A stretch of DNA of 64,000 bases from Chrysophaeum taylorii. Its lineage: Eukaryota; Sar; Pelagophyceae; Pelagomonadales; Pelagomonadaceae. Both the position numbers and the translations under genes were made by a program. Numbering within the stretch: position 1 is the stretch's first letter; every line of letters begins with the position of its first letter. Shown here in pieces: positions 22,981-33,153 of this stretch. The notes under the pieces were generated by a model, which worked only from the letters and a program-made list of their open reading frames with translations, had not been told where the DNA came from and did no database searches. The stretch spans positions 62,001-126,000 of the forward strand of contig JAQMWT010000441.1 of assembly GCA_029834535.1 (NCBI GenBank), written 5' to 3'.

Positions 22981-25667
22981 CGCCCTGAGCTTGACTTCAC
23001 GGACAACAGCGACTCCTCCTCGGCTTCAGTTCATTGCTACGTGTTCGGTTCGTTATCGTTTATCATGTCCTCGATCGAAATTAAGGATACCAAGATTTCG
23101 CAAAAACTCGATGCTTTCAGTGGTGAGCGACATCTTTTTCACCAATGGACCCGGCGCCTGGAAAACATGATCATTTCCACCGGTGATCGCATTATCTTGA
23201 CCACTGACACTTGGACTAGCATTTCCGCTTCTGGCTGCTCTGAAGAAGACTTTCGCGTCAAGCAACAACGTTGATATCCATGACAACCGCGACATGAACT
23301 TCACGCGACTTTACAAGCGCATTACCGATGTCCACATGGGCCGTGGGGATTGCGTAGTGAACTTCCTCAACAAGTTCATCATCGGAGTATACAAGTTGCT
23401 CAGCATTGTACCTATCACCGGCGTTCAAGTTGCTCGGCATTTTACCTATCACCGGAGTTCAAGTTGCTCGGCATTGTACCTGATCCGACGCACCCTCGAG
23501 TGTGTCCTCGCATTTGACTACGTGCATCGTGCTTCAAGCCTTACTGGCTTTGTTTTATCGTCTTGCGTTTCGTACCGATGAATGTGGTTCTACCCTTGAG
23601 AAGTTAGTTCAACAACAACCAATTTCGATGGCATGCACAACCACTTCCGCCGCGCTATCCGCCGCGTCGTCAGCCACGACTTCAGACTCTTCCAACTGAC
23701 CTACCCTAGACGCTCCCCTTTCCCAACAACCTGGCTCTACTCGATTCCGACGCACTACCCGATGTCCTTTTGGCGGCTGCAAGGATCACTTTAAGGGGGA
23801 CTGCCGCAAGTTTCAAAGTTCCGAGCTATTCCACGACAACGCCCTACCCACCATCGCCGTTTTTCTCAACAGCGCAGCACTTTCAAGATAATTCCAAGTC
23901 AGCGTGTGTACCGCCGAATGTATGCAAGCACATCAACAGCCCCATCCCACGGAAGCCCCTCGTTTTTGTTTTTAGCTCCCATTGCACAGGCGCCTCGTTC
24001 TCTATTTTCCGCTATTCGTTGCTCCCCTCCTCGTTCTGTATTTCGCCTATTCGTTGATCCACTCCCCGTTGTGCATTTTCAGCTATTCGTTGACCCACTC
24101 CTCGTTGTGCTTGTCGGTTTTGGTAAAACCAGCGAATCACGTTCCATCGCGCATTCACCTGCCACAACTAAGCTGTGCCTGTCAATTTTTCGCGTGCGCA
24201 GTTTTCGTGCTTCCTATGTGGTTGGATCGCTCATCTTCAGGATCCTGGACAGACGCTTCTTTGCTGTGTGATTTATGGTTCTCCTTCACGCACTATCGCT
24301 TTTTCGCCGTTTTTCTGACCTTTAAAATTCGGTTTTGCTATCGACGTGAATTCCGTGCTCAGCACTCGCGACGCTATCTGCAATGTTCTTACGTGCCACT
24401 GCGACGCTATCTGCAACGTTCTTACGTGCCACAACTGTTTTGCCACTGTCGCCAACTTCTACCGCAGCCTATTCGAGTATGACGAGCGAAGCTCGCCGCT
24501 TGCTCCTCCAACGTTGGCCCATATGGCAACTTCGTTCTTCCGAATGCGAAAACGGGCCACTTTCTTATCTGTCACAGCAGGCTGGCATACAGCAGCCTGG
24601 TCTACCTGTGTTCGTTCCTTACACCGCAGGCGCGTCCGAAGTCTTCCATTTTCGCGTACAGGACGCGGTCGTGCCCATGGCAACTTGCTCGCACCACAAC
24701 AACCAAACACCCACGTTCGTATCAAACCTGCTTACGCCTGTTTTTGCTTCTGTCGACTCCAACCATCGTCATAACCTGGTCACCATGCACCATGCAACCT
24801 ATCTGCCCAAAGGCAACGTTCTCATCAGACGTCTGGTACACCGCCATCATATGTACCAGCCTGTGTTTCCGCTATCTTTGCCCCGCTGCGACAATCGTCT
24901 AACGCTCGTCTAAGGCACGTCATCCCAGGCACTTTTGTCGCTATTGTTCTTCAGACCTCGATTTTGCTGACAGTTTCACTTACCGATTTCCTGCAATGTC
25001 AACCACCGAAGGAACTTCAACGTTGTTCTGACTTTCTCGAATCACGCTTCCAAGCTCTCGTCTATTGTTCCCCCATTGTCCGCTGTTCTTCCACTGTTGC
25101 CCCCTTGTCCGCTGTTGCCCCCTTGCCCCCTGTGTTTGATGAGAATGCGCCGGTTTCACTGGGACTGATCACCCCATCACGTGAACCGACCATTCTACGA
25201 GCTCGAGAGAAAAGTACAAAAGAGCACCAAAGAGAGAAAACAACAGAAAGTGCAAAACAAAGTCGCGCCAAACGGAGCCGACCGCGCAAAGTCGACCAAC
25301 CAACAAACTTTTTTTACGGGCCATTCTGTTTCATCCTGTCACAATGTTGATACGGGCCATTCTGATGTTGATACGGGCCATTCTGATGTTGATACGGGCC
25401 ATTCTGATGTCGATACGGGCCATTCTGTTTCCTCCTGTCGCGATGTTGATTCTGTTTCCTCTGTCGCTTCTGTTTCCCCCTGTAACTCCTTGTATGTCTC
25501 TTCTGTTAGCTTTTGTTTGTTAGTTCATTAGGTCTTCCTTCCCCTTTGTTTAGCTAACACCCTTGTTGATCCTCATGCACACGTTTATTACTCTGCTTCC
25601 GAAGAAATGTCTCAGTATCAGACCTTGACGAAACGACTATCCGACCAATCCTAAGCGTCCTGGCTGG

Positions 25668-26468
25668 TTGCAAGCCATCGCTAAAGAATACAGCTCTCTT
25701 GGTCAGCTTGGTTGCTGGGATGTTATGCGCCTTCCTTCGACGTTTTCTGGCAACATTTGTACCCTCAAGTGGATCCTCCGCAAGAAGTATGACTCTGGCC
25801 GCTTCAAATCGTACAAGGCCCGCCTTGTCGTCCGCGGTTACACCCAGGTTCACGGCATTGATTATCATGACACCTACTCACCGGTTGCCAACATCGTCAC
25901 GATCCGTTTCTTTCTGACCTTTGTCGCTGTTCATGACTGGGATTTGCACAAGTTGGATGTCAGCTCCGCTTTTATTCAAGCTCCCATTGACGAAGACATC
26001 TATGTCTGGCCACCCGAAGGCTATGCTCCTCGCCAACCCACCAATGGTTCCAAAATCGTTTACAAGCTCCGTCGCTCTTGGTATGGTTGCAAACAAGCTT
26101 GTCGCAATTGGTGGCTTTATTTGGAACGCTTCCTTCTAAATGATTGTGGCTTCGTCCGCGGATCTGGTGAAACTTGCCATTACAAGCTCGTCCTCAATTC
26201 TACCGTGGTCCTCCGTCTTGTTTTAGTCGTTGATGATCTTCTTGTGGCGCACCCTCGTCATTGCATTGGCCATTACCAAGCCTTTTTCCTCCGTTTCCGC
26301 GCTTTCACTGACGTCAGTGAACTCGATCTCACCTCCTACGTTGGTCTTCGCATTACGCGTGTCCCTTTTCGCCGTATTGTTGGCTGTGTCCTCTTCATCT
26401 CCATCATGACTCGCCCTGATATCACTTGGTCCGTCAATCAGTGTGCGTTTCCCCCACAATCCTGGTAA
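25668..26468 (+). mobile_element. copia 2: reverse transcriptase region (fossil)
   Basis: It encodes copia RT segments: KARLVVRGYTQVHGIDYHDT near 25,820, DVSSAFIQAPIDEDIYVW near 25,960, and a VDDLLVAHP catalytic box near 26,230. RNase H-like DSSWADDPDDRHSTTGF follows near 26,580. Confidence 0.9.
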
Positions 26469-26625
26469 ACCCCACTGGCACGCTTTATCCCACACTCTGC
26501 GTTATCTCAACGGTACTCAGGATCTTGCCCTTGTTCTTGGTCGCGATTCTACCCTTCATCTCTGTGGTTATTCCGACTCCAGCTGGGCCGACGACCCTGA
26601 TGACCGCCACTCTACAACTGGGTTT

Positions 26626-26727
26626 GAGGACCTCACTTACCCCTTTTTCCTTTTCCTTCTTTTCCAGCACCTGTGTGAGGACCTCACTTACCCCTTTTTC
26701 CTTTTCCTTCTTTTCCAACACCTGTGT
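26626..26727 (+). repeat. 51-bp tandem duplication before copia 2 3' LTR
   Basis: Two near-identical copies start at 26,626 and 26,677. Each contains a pyrimidine-rich CCCTTTTTCCTTTTCCTTC run just before the 3' LTR. Confidence 0.85.
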
Positions 26728-26820
26728 GAAGAAGCTATGACACTTACCCCTGCACCACGTATCCAGTATCCTTACGTCTTTCTCTTATCGCTAGTCTAAC
26801 GCCTCATACCATTCGTCACA
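26725..26820 (+). repeat. copia 2 3' LTR
   Basis: Identical to the 5' LTR over 96 bp and followed by target duplication GGCCT. Confidence 0.95.
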
Positions 26821-26825
26821 GGCCT

Positions 26826-27957
26826 GGACTTGTCCTAACTACTAATCGACAGATGTTTGTTTGTCTGTTTGTCTGTCTGTTTGTCTTTAAATGTCGACTG
26901 CTAAGAGGGGGGGGTGTGTGTGGGGAGCATGAAGGATGTGGGTGGGTTTGTGGGGTATGAGGGATGTGTCTGTCTGTTTGTCCCTCGATTTAGGGTAAGG
27001 ATCAGGTAGGCGCGAGAGTAAGGATCAGGTAGGCGCGAGAGCCAGAGTGATCCTCCAAGCCGTCTACGGCGACCTCGCAGACTATTTCCACGACCCGCGG
27101 CGGCTCTTTCAGCGCGCCATTCTCACGCCCCGTCGAAACGATGTTGTCGATGTTGACAACGCGCGCATGACCGCGGCCTTTTTTTCCCGGAGACGAGGCG
27201 TCGGAGTTCTTTTCGGCTGACTAGGCTGGGTCGGAAGACGACGCCTCGCTCTTTACAGTAGAGTTTTCAACTCCCTGACAACCAACGGCATGCTGACTTT
27301 GATCGCGAGCTTAATGTCTTCGCAATCTCGACCCGTCGCACGGCCACTGCAACGGTACCAGATACATGATCGATCGTGTCGTTGTCACCGAGGCTCCTCC
27401 AACCTGTATCCCTTAAGGCCCGCCTACGCCAAACGATCAACAAGAGCCAGGGCCAGACGCCCCGCGAGGTCGGCGTCCTCTTTCCCAAGCCCGTCTTCTG
27501 CCACGTCCAGCTCTACGTGGCTCTCTGTCGATCGGCATCCCCGAGGATATACTCATCTGGGTCGACGACTCCACCCTACCCCACACGTGCTGCGCAATAC
27601 CGATAAGCCCCCTCCCGGCGTCTGCACGTGCACTGTAGGTGAACTTACTGGGACCAGGTGAACTTACTGGGGTTGGAGATTGGGACTAGGTGAGCTGAGT
27701 GACCAGGTGAACTTACTGGGACCAGGTGAACATACTGGGGCTTTTAGAGTAAAGGGTTTTTAGAGTAAACTCAAAGGTTGGCGGCGCGTGCGGATCAAAG
27801 CAGCTTAGATTGGCGGAGGCGAGAGCGACGAGCTCAAAGGAGTTGGTGTGAGCTAGGTGAACTTCCTGACCAGGTGAACTTATATGAAACTTACTGGGAC
27901 CAGGTGAACTTACTGGGGTTAGAGCTAGGTGAACTTACTGGCGAACTTACTGGCCTG
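26826..27957 (+). mobile_element. Helitron-derived repeat unit B (plus orientation)
   Basis: This is the clearest plus-strand unit. After the tetranucleotide run and shared tail piece (26,880-26,975), positions 27,049-27,600 encode the C-terminal part of a Pif1/Helitron-type helicase. The segments are RAILTPRRNDVVDVDNARM near 27,115, LRNLD..CNGTRY near 27,330-27,365, and TINKSQGQTPREVGVLFPKP near 27,435, with LYVALCRSASPR near 27,510. The segments lie in different frames, so it is a pseudogene. A minisatellite of GTGAACTTACTGG repeats (27,640-27,955) ends the unit with GGCCTGCACTTGT. Confidence 0.85.
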
Positions 27958-29086
27958 CACTTGTATACGACTCTAACCCGAAAGATGTTTTGAACGGATA
28001 TTAGAACTAACTGTGGTGGAAAAAAGTCACAAGAACTGACATGACACCAAAAAAGTGCGAGGTTTGCTGTTTAAACTGATGATGATGAGGTTTTTGGTGA
28101 AATGTTCGAAAAATTCGAAAAAATCGTTCTAAAAAAGCGTGTGTTCGTCGACGGCCGTTTGTATTTTTCTGGAATGGCACTTCTCAATACACACTCGTCA
28201 ATAAACCCTCGTACGTCGACGAAACAAAAAACTCATCCAAAGCCGATGTCCTCTTTTCGGGAGGCAGGCAGCCAGCCACAGACGCCCACTTTCCCTCACG
28301 GCACTTTCCGAGGCTCCCGTACTCCCCTTCGGACTACATGTAGCTATTGGAGCCAAATTCCGTTCCGTTCCTTCCTCCCAAAGCCGCTTGTTTGTTTTAG
28401 AGAAGAAGCAGGTTGTCATAAGTATCGGTGCCTAGATTCTCCCTTTGTTGTTGTTCTTGCTTCGGAATCGGGGTACGCTGAGACCGACCGTCCGTCCGGA
28501 GGAGAGATTCAACGTGCAAATAAATTCTTTACGGGGCATGCCGGGGGCACGACCAGTAGCACGCACACTGGGAGAAAAGAGGTCTGCTGCCACCCTCGTG
28601 TTGGTGGCGGTCCACACCCCCTCCTGCCCTGTCCTGCATCAGGACCCGCCCGAGCACATACTGGTGCCCTCCTGGCCGAAGAATTGTGATCACACAATGA
28701 TGATGATGTCATTGATGAAAAAGTTGTTTGTTGGGCACACCCAGAAAACGCAGGGAAGGTCGGGCTCGAGAGGATGAGGTGTTGTAGTTGCATATAGGAC
28801 GTGTCGTCTATTCTTTCTGAAAAAACAGATTTTTTTTGAAGTAAGTGGAGTTTAGGGTGTTCGAAACCGTTAAGAGGTGAGAAAATGTGACGAGGAGATT
28901 GTTTGAAGTGGAGTTGAGGATAAAAATTTTGGTGTTCGCATCCGTTACGAGGTGTTGGCATTTCCGCTCACGAGGCAGCGGGTTTCGGCGAAAATTGTAA
29001 AGTTGTTGCCACAACCGTTAGACAACAAGAACGAATTGTTAATTTTGACACGATCCAAAATTTGTTGTTCACACATCAGATTCGAA
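27958..29086. other. no gene recognised
   Basis: Intergenic stretch between the repeat and the first host gene. An open stretch at 28,102-28,689 (plus) has low-complexity composition and no recognisable motif, so I do not call it. Several short T/A-rich runs are present, and the last ~200 bp may contain the promoter and 5' UTR of the gene at 29,087. Confidence 0.4.
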
Positions 29087-29785
29087 ATGATACGCGACAT
29101 GATGCAGCCTCCGCGAGACAACGTTGCCGCGGCTGCGCTCCTGAATCTAGTCGACTCGGGGTCCGAGTCCGAGAAACCTCGCAAGGCGAGATGGCCTTCG
29201 CCGGCGTCGATCATGCAGACGCCGCGGGACGACCAGCAAGATTACTATCAAGGGCAACGCATGATACCCTTCGGGCCGCAGTTCGAGCAGCAGTACCCCC
29301 AGTTCTGGCCCTACGACATGTACTGTCGGGAGGCGTATCCCTACGCGGCGCCCCCGCCGATGATGCCGCCGTTCGCGGCGGCGGCGCCGCCTCCGCCACC
29401 GCCGCCTTACGTCGTTTTCGTCGATTCCAAAACGAGAGTTCCGATCGATTTCCGGACCCATCAGAACTACCCATACGCGCGCGGACCCTACCGCTGTCGG
29501 CGGTGCGGCCAGATGAAGCGGCTCCACCGATGCACCTTCAACATTCACCAGAGATCAATGTCGACGCAGACGTTTCCGGTCGTCCTGACGCCCGCGTCGA
29601 AGATGCTCGCGGTCACACCCAAGAAGCGGACGCAAAGGGTCTACGATGCCGACGACGAGTGCACGCTCCCGAGCGACGACGCCGCCGCCGCCGCCGCCGC
29701 CGCCGGCACCGAGACGGACCCCTTCGACCGATCGCCGTTGAAGAAGCAGCGTCGTAAAATCGACCCGCGCGCCACAATCATCTGA
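29087..29785 (+). CDS. Pro/Ala-rich protein with a short C-C-H-C zinc motif
   Basis: A 232-residue protein of unknown specific function. The start chosen is the ATG at 29,087 (MIRDMMQPP); the frame stays open upstream but without an ATG. The N-terminal third is acidic/basic. Residues about 75-105 are Tyr/Pro/Met-rich with a run of prolines. Residues about 133-148 contain RCRRCGQMKRLHRC, a C-x2-C-G-x2-K-x2-H-x-C pattern like the small zinc motif common in stramenopile regulatory proteins. The C-terminus has an alanine run coded by a GCC repeat and a basic KKQRRK stretch that could be a nuclear localisation signal. A nuclear regulatory role is inference. It is GC-rich like its neighbours, apparently intronless and followed by the 3' end of dnaJ. 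Confidence 0.75.
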   Translation: MIRDMMQPPRDNVAAAALLNLVDSGSESEKPRKARWPSPASIMQTPRDDQQDYYQGQRMIPFGPQFEQQYPQFWPYDMYCREAYPYAAPPPMMPPFAAAAPPPPPPPYVVFVDSKTRVPIDFRTHQNYPYARGPYRCRRCGQMKRLHRCTFNIHQRSMSTQTFPVVLTPASKMLAVTPKKRTQRVYDADDECTLPSDDAAAAAAAAGTETDPFDRSPLKKQRRKIDPRATII

Positions 29786-29940
29786 TCTGACCAGACTGCC
29801 GGAGTCGTCGCCGCGCCGGGCGTTTTTCCTTCCTCCGTGCCTGCATGCCTGTCATGTCACCCCTCGTGTAAAATCATCGTGATTTTAATAATGAAGCGCG
29901 GGGCATCATTTTCCCAAACCACTTGTTTTCTTTTTAATAT

Positions 29941-29974
29941 CCACCACCACCACCACCACCACCACCACCACCAG
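29941..29974 (+). repeat. (CCA)n microsatellite
   Basis: About eleven CCA units lie between the convergent 3' ends of the zinc-motif gene and the DnaJ gene. Confidence 0.9.
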
Positions 29975-29999
29975 GAGAAAAAAAAAAGGCGGGTGTGAG

Positions 30000-31082
30000 T
30001 TAATTCGTGCCGTAGGAAGAGGATTTCTTGGTGGTACTGCCGCGGAAAAAGTCCGCGAGGCGCGAAAAGGCCGACTTCGCGGCGGATTTGTCCGACCGCC
30101 GGGGGTCCTCGAGCTCGCGGAGGATCTGCTCCTGCCTGGAGGTGAGGGTGGTCGGAATCGTCACGTTGACGTGGACGATCTGGTGCCCCCTCCCGTGGCC
30201 CGTCATGGTCGGGAGGCCCTGGTTCCGGAGCCTGAGCTGCGCGTTGGGCTGCGTGCCCTTGGGGACCTTGAGTTCGACGAGGCCGTCGACGGTCAGGACG
30301 TCGATCGTCGCCCCCAAGGCCGCCTGTGCGACGGTGACGTCGACGCTGACGTGAACGTCGGCGCCGTCGCGTTGAAAATAGTCGTCGGGCTCGACCTCGA
30401 TCTGGAGGTAGAGGTCTCCGCGGGGCGCGCCCGGGTCGCCCTTGCCCCCTTTCCCGGCGAGGCGGATCTGCATCCCCGTGTCGACGCCCGGCGGAATGTC
30501 GGCCTTGAAGCTCGTGCGTTCGCCGCGACGACCGTCCCTCAAGATCTCCGACCATTCGACGTCCTTGTTCTCGACTCCGCGCGCGGCTTCCATGAACGAC
30601 AACCTGAGACCGAGCTGGACGTCGTGGCCGCGCCGCGGGCCCCGCGGCCGGCGCCTCGCGCCGCCCCCGAAAAAATCGTGGAGGAGGTCCTCGAACTCGT
30701 CGCGGCCGGCTCGCTGACTCCCGAACGCCTGCCGGAACGCCTCGAACGGGTCCACGTGTTCCTGTCCCCCCATGTCGGTCGCCGCGTGGCCGTATCTGTC
30801 GTAGAGTCCTCGCTTCTCGTCGTCGCTCAAGACTTCGTACGCCTCGCCCGCCTCGACAAACTTATCCGAATCGGGCTCGCTCGACGTGTCGGGGTGATAC
30901 TTCTTTGCGAGCTTGAGGTACGCCTTTTTGATCTCGGATTTCGAGGCTCCGCGCGGCACGCCGAGGACCTCGTAGTAGTCTCGCTTCAAGGCAACGCTCG
31001 TGCTCCGGAACCCCATCGCCGCGGGTCTCCCCCAGGAGGGCCCCCGCCGGAGGGCGACCACCGCACTCCGACGCAGCATCAT
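30000..31082 (-). CDS. DnaJ/Hsp40 co-chaperone, probably mitochondrial, without the zinc-finger repeats
   Basis: A 360-residue J-domain protein that would stimulate an Hsp70 ATPase. The start is ATG at 31,082 ([14 protein letters not shown]). The first ~30 residues are Arg/Ala/Ser-rich and lack acidic residues, as in a mitochondrial presequence. The J domain covers about residues 34-96, with DYYEVLGV and the essential HPD at 63-65. It is followed by a G/F-like segment ([10 protein letters not shown]) and two substrate-binding beta domains ([53 protein letters not shown]). The CxxCxGxG zinc-finger repeats of type I DnaJ are absent between about 165 and 190, where [15 protein letters not shown] is found instead. 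The overall layout otherwise matches bacterial DnaJ. It shares a 57-bp bidirectional gap with the fucosyltransferase-like gene. Confidence 0.93.
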   Translation of the reverse strand: MMLRRSAVVALRRGPSWGRPAAMGFRSTSVALKRDYYEVLGVPRGASKSEIKKAYLKLAKKYHPDTSSEPDSDKFVEAGEAYEVLSDDEKRGLYDRYGHAATDMGGQEHVDPFEAFRQAFGSQRAGRDEFEDLLHDFFGGGARRRPRGPRRGHDVQLGLRLSFMEAARGVENKDVEWSEILRDGRRGERTSFKADIPPGVDTGMQIRLAGKGGKGDPGAPRGDLYLQIEVEPDDYFQRDGADVHVSVDVTVAQAALGATIDVLTVDGLVELKVPKGTQPNAQLRLRNQGLPTMTGHGRGHQIVHVNVTIPTTLTSRQEQILRELEDPRRSDKSAAKSAFSRLADFFRGSTTKKSSSYGTN

Positions 31083-31139
31083 TTCATAAAAAGTGTGGGC
31101 GATGTCGTCGTCGAAAGCAGGAGGGTTTAGGACTGACTG
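31083..31139. promoter_or_regulatory. 57-bp bidirectional intergenic region
   Basis: The start codons of the DnaJ gene (minus) and the fucosyltransferase-like gene (plus) are only 57 bp apart, so both promoters must overlap each other or the coding regions. No TATA box was seen. Confidence 0.6.
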
Positions 31140-32198
31140 ATGAAGAAGAACTACTACTTGGTGCCTATCTTGTTGTACGGACCGAACAACCAGTTCAGCG
31201 GGCTCCTCGAGGGCGCCGCCATCGCTAAACTGACGAACCGGACCTTGGTCGTGCCGCGGTTCTTCGGTCGGTGGTACCGCGACAACGCGAGCGCTGCGAC
31301 CGCGAGCTTCGACGACGTTTTCGACCTCGCAGCCCTCGCAGCGTACGTCGACGTGTCGCGCGCCGAAGACGTGCAGTACGCGGCAGCGCTCCTCGCCGCG
31401 CCAGTCCCCAAGGACCGGCTTCGGCACGCGATGGCCCTCATTCCGTTGCCGTGCTGCCCGTCGCGGAAGCTCGAGCCGCCGCTGCGGTCGCACTCGCGCG
31501 CGACGGCCGTCGCTAAAGCCCTCGACGTCTCGGCGACCTTCGTCGCCATCGCGCCGCTCTTTGTGCTCGACGGCGAGCGCCGTGTGCTCGTCGAAGCGGC
31601 CAAGTTCCGCGTGCGGGCGCCGGAAATTCGAGCGCTCGCGGCTAAGGCCGAGGCGCGTTTTTTCGGCACGGACGACCGCGTCCTCGCCGTCCACGTGCGC
31701 CGCGAGTCGACGGATCTGGGCTGCGACGACCGCCGCCGGTATGTCGTGTGTCCGCGGCCCCGCGACCGGATCGAGACCTCCGAAATTCTCGCGGCGATCG
31801 CGGCTTCGGCTCGCGAGGTCGGCGCCACTTCTGTCTACATCGCGCACGCCCCCAACGGCCCCCCCGACCTCCGAGGCGAGCGCGACGAGCTCCTCGCTGC
31901 GCTCCAGCAGAATCACTCAATTTCTGCGCGCTCGGCGAGCCGCGGAGACGAGATGCGCCGAGCGACGCGAACGCAAGGCCTCGACCCCTTTCGCATTTCC
32001 CTGATCGAGCAGGAAATATGCGCCACCGCCTACGCCTTCCTCCCCTCGGCCCGTTCCACCTGGTCCGCCACTGTCACCTTCGACCGCGAAGCGCGGCACC
32101 GCCGCGTCCTGCAGCCCATCGACGACCTCGCCACCACCCGACGACGACGACGACGACGACGACGATCCGTGCCCCAAAACCACCGTGTTGTTTACTAG
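31140..32198 (+). CDS. GDP-fucose protein O-fucosyltransferase-like glycosyltransferase
   Basis: A 352-residue protein that probably transfers fucose from GDP-fucose to protein or glycan in the secretory pathway. The N-terminal [20 protein letters not shown] at about residues 14-33, followed by RTLVVPRF, is the family's typical first strand-helix. HVRRES at about 185-190 corresponds to the conserved H-x-R nucleotide-sugar site. [20 protein letters not shown] at about 288-307 matches the C-terminal E-Q..A..F.....S/T-x-S motif. No signal anchor is visible at the N-terminus ([11 protein letters not shown] is only weakly hydrophobic), so a missing upstream exon or a non-secretory location is possible. 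The C-terminus ends in an Arg run coded by a CGA repeat (about 32,139-32,166). The stop overlaps the stop of the convergent neighbour. Confidence 0.8.
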   Translation: MKKNYYLVPILLYGPNNQFSGLLEGAAIAKLTNRTLVVPRFFGRWYRDNASAATASFDDVFDLAALAAYVDVSRAEDVQYAAALLAAPVPKDRLRHAMALIPLPCCPSRKLEPPLRSHSRATAVAKALDVSATFVAIAPLFVLDGERRVLVEAAKFRVRAPEIRALAAKAEARFFGTDDRVLAVHVRRESTDLGCDDRRRYVVCPRPRDRIETSEILAAIAASAREVGATSVYIAHAPNGPPDLRGERDELLAALQQNHSISARSASRGDEMRRATRTQGLDPFRISLIEQEICATAYAFLPSARSTWSATVTFDREARHRRVLQPIDDLATTRRRRRRRRRSVPQNHRVVY

Positions 32199-33035
32199 CA
32201 ACGTCTTCTTCTTCTTCTTCTTCTTCTTCGAACCGCCGAGTAGTAATAAAAGTCGGAACAGGAGTTGTCGATTTTGACGAGGTCTGCCGGGTCGACGTCC
32301 GCGATGGCGAGGGCGGCTCGAACGGCGGCGCGCGCTTCCCCCGTCGGCTCGGCCGACGGACCGCGTATAGACGTTGAGCCCGCCATATCCGGCACAGGCC
32401 GCATTGGTCCCGTGATACCTCACGACAAACCACGGATCGGGCGCCGAAACGTCGGCTCCGAGGATGAGCCAGTCGTCAACGTAGTCGAGATACGGCGGAT
32501 CCAATCTCAATCGGAGCCGATGGGGCTCGCCCAGCTGCTCCAGGACCTTGCCTCCCGCGCGCGCGAACCAGGACCCGTCCTCGCGCCTAACCCGATAACG
32601 AAAAACGGCACTCCCGTCCTCGCGAAATTCGTGGACCTGGCAATCGAAGCAGTCGAACGCGGGATTCAACCCGAGCGCGACCTTCCAGGTCCCGCGCAGC
32701 AGCTCCGGCGGCACCTTGGGCGGCGACCGCCGCACCGCCGCGACGGCGCGCTCGAAGGACTTCAACTCGGTCGCGTCGGCTGGAAGCGGCGCCAGACATT
32801 CGTTTTCTGTCATCGCGCAGTCGGCGAATCGACGCATTAATTCGTTTTCGTAAAGGTCCATGCATCGAACTTGGCCCGTCGGACTCGCCGCCTGGCTCCC
32901 CGCGCACGCGAGACCCCTGCCGCACGTCGGCGAAGCGACGCACGCGACTAGCTCTTCCTTGCACTTCTCGGCGATGCACGCCATGCCCCCCGACGCAGGG
33001 AGCACCTTCACCTGCGGCGATCCAAGACCAACCAT
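32195..33035 (-). CDS. violaxanthin de-epoxidase-like protein, with one apparent frame change near its 3' end
   Basis: A member of the violaxanthin de-epoxidase (VDE/VDL) family. These lipocalin-fold enzymes act on xanthophyll epoxides in the thylakoid lumen in photoprotection or fucoxanthin synthesis. The N-terminal Cys-rich domain has CIAEKCKEELVACVASPTC at about residues 19-37 and CMDLYENELMRRFADCAM. The lipocalin-type domain starts with LRGTWKVALGLNPAFDCFDC, followed by YLDYVDDWLI and GYGGLNVYTRS. The expected C-terminal segment, with ADLVKIDNSCS, is found in a different frame. Reading one G fewer in the run of five G (plus 32,338-32,342, as C) makes the two meet, so either a sequence error or a mutation lies there. 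The start is the first in-frame ATG (33,035). No plastid-targeting leader is visible, so an upstream exon may be missing. The hAT element begins only ~120 bp upstream. Confidence 0.85.
32203..32231 (+). repeat. (CTT)n microsatellite
   Basis: The trinucleotide run overlaps the 3' end of the de-epoxidase-like gene, where it codes an Arg run. Confidence 0.85.
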
Positions 33036-33153
33036 CACCCACGCGACCAACTGCCGGGCGTCCTCCTCGATTGTTCAAACATCATAATTTCGTCCTCAAC
33101 TCAAGAGTGTTGTTTGTTTACCACTCGAGTCATAAATCTGCATAATAATAATA

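Larger units (their letters stand above)
22781..26820 (+). mobile_element. Ty1/copia retrotransposon 2, 4.0 kb, young insertion (fossil)
   Basis: LTRs at 22,781-22,876 and 26,725-26,820 are only 96 bp, begin TGTG, end CACA and are identical to each other. The target duplication GGCCT flanks the element (22,776-22,780 and 26,821-26,825). It splits a Helitron-type repeat whose empty site (GGCCTGCACTTGT type) is present many times elsewhere in the window. Inside are a gag-like start near 23,065, RT (25,668-26,460) and an RNase H segment near 26,540-26,620. The element looks broken, with several breaks, despite the identical LTRs. A defective copy may have been mobilised in trans (inference). Confidence 0.92.

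Noticed and set aside
28102-28689. 195-codon plus-strand ORF before the zinc-motif gene
   Set aside because: Unbiased composition, no motif, no supporting neighbour, and an equally long antisense frame.
31083-31916. N-terminal extension of the DnaJ frame into the fucosyltransferase-like gene
   Set aside because: The extension is antisense to a good gene. The ATG at 31,082 gives a plausible mitochondrial leader directly before the J domain.
31917-32194. Continuation of the de-epoxidase frame past the family's C-terminus, antisense to the fucosyltransferase-like gene
   Set aside because: The conserved C-terminal segment is in the other frame. This stretch is Gly/Arg/Ser-rich shadow coding against a GC-rich gene.
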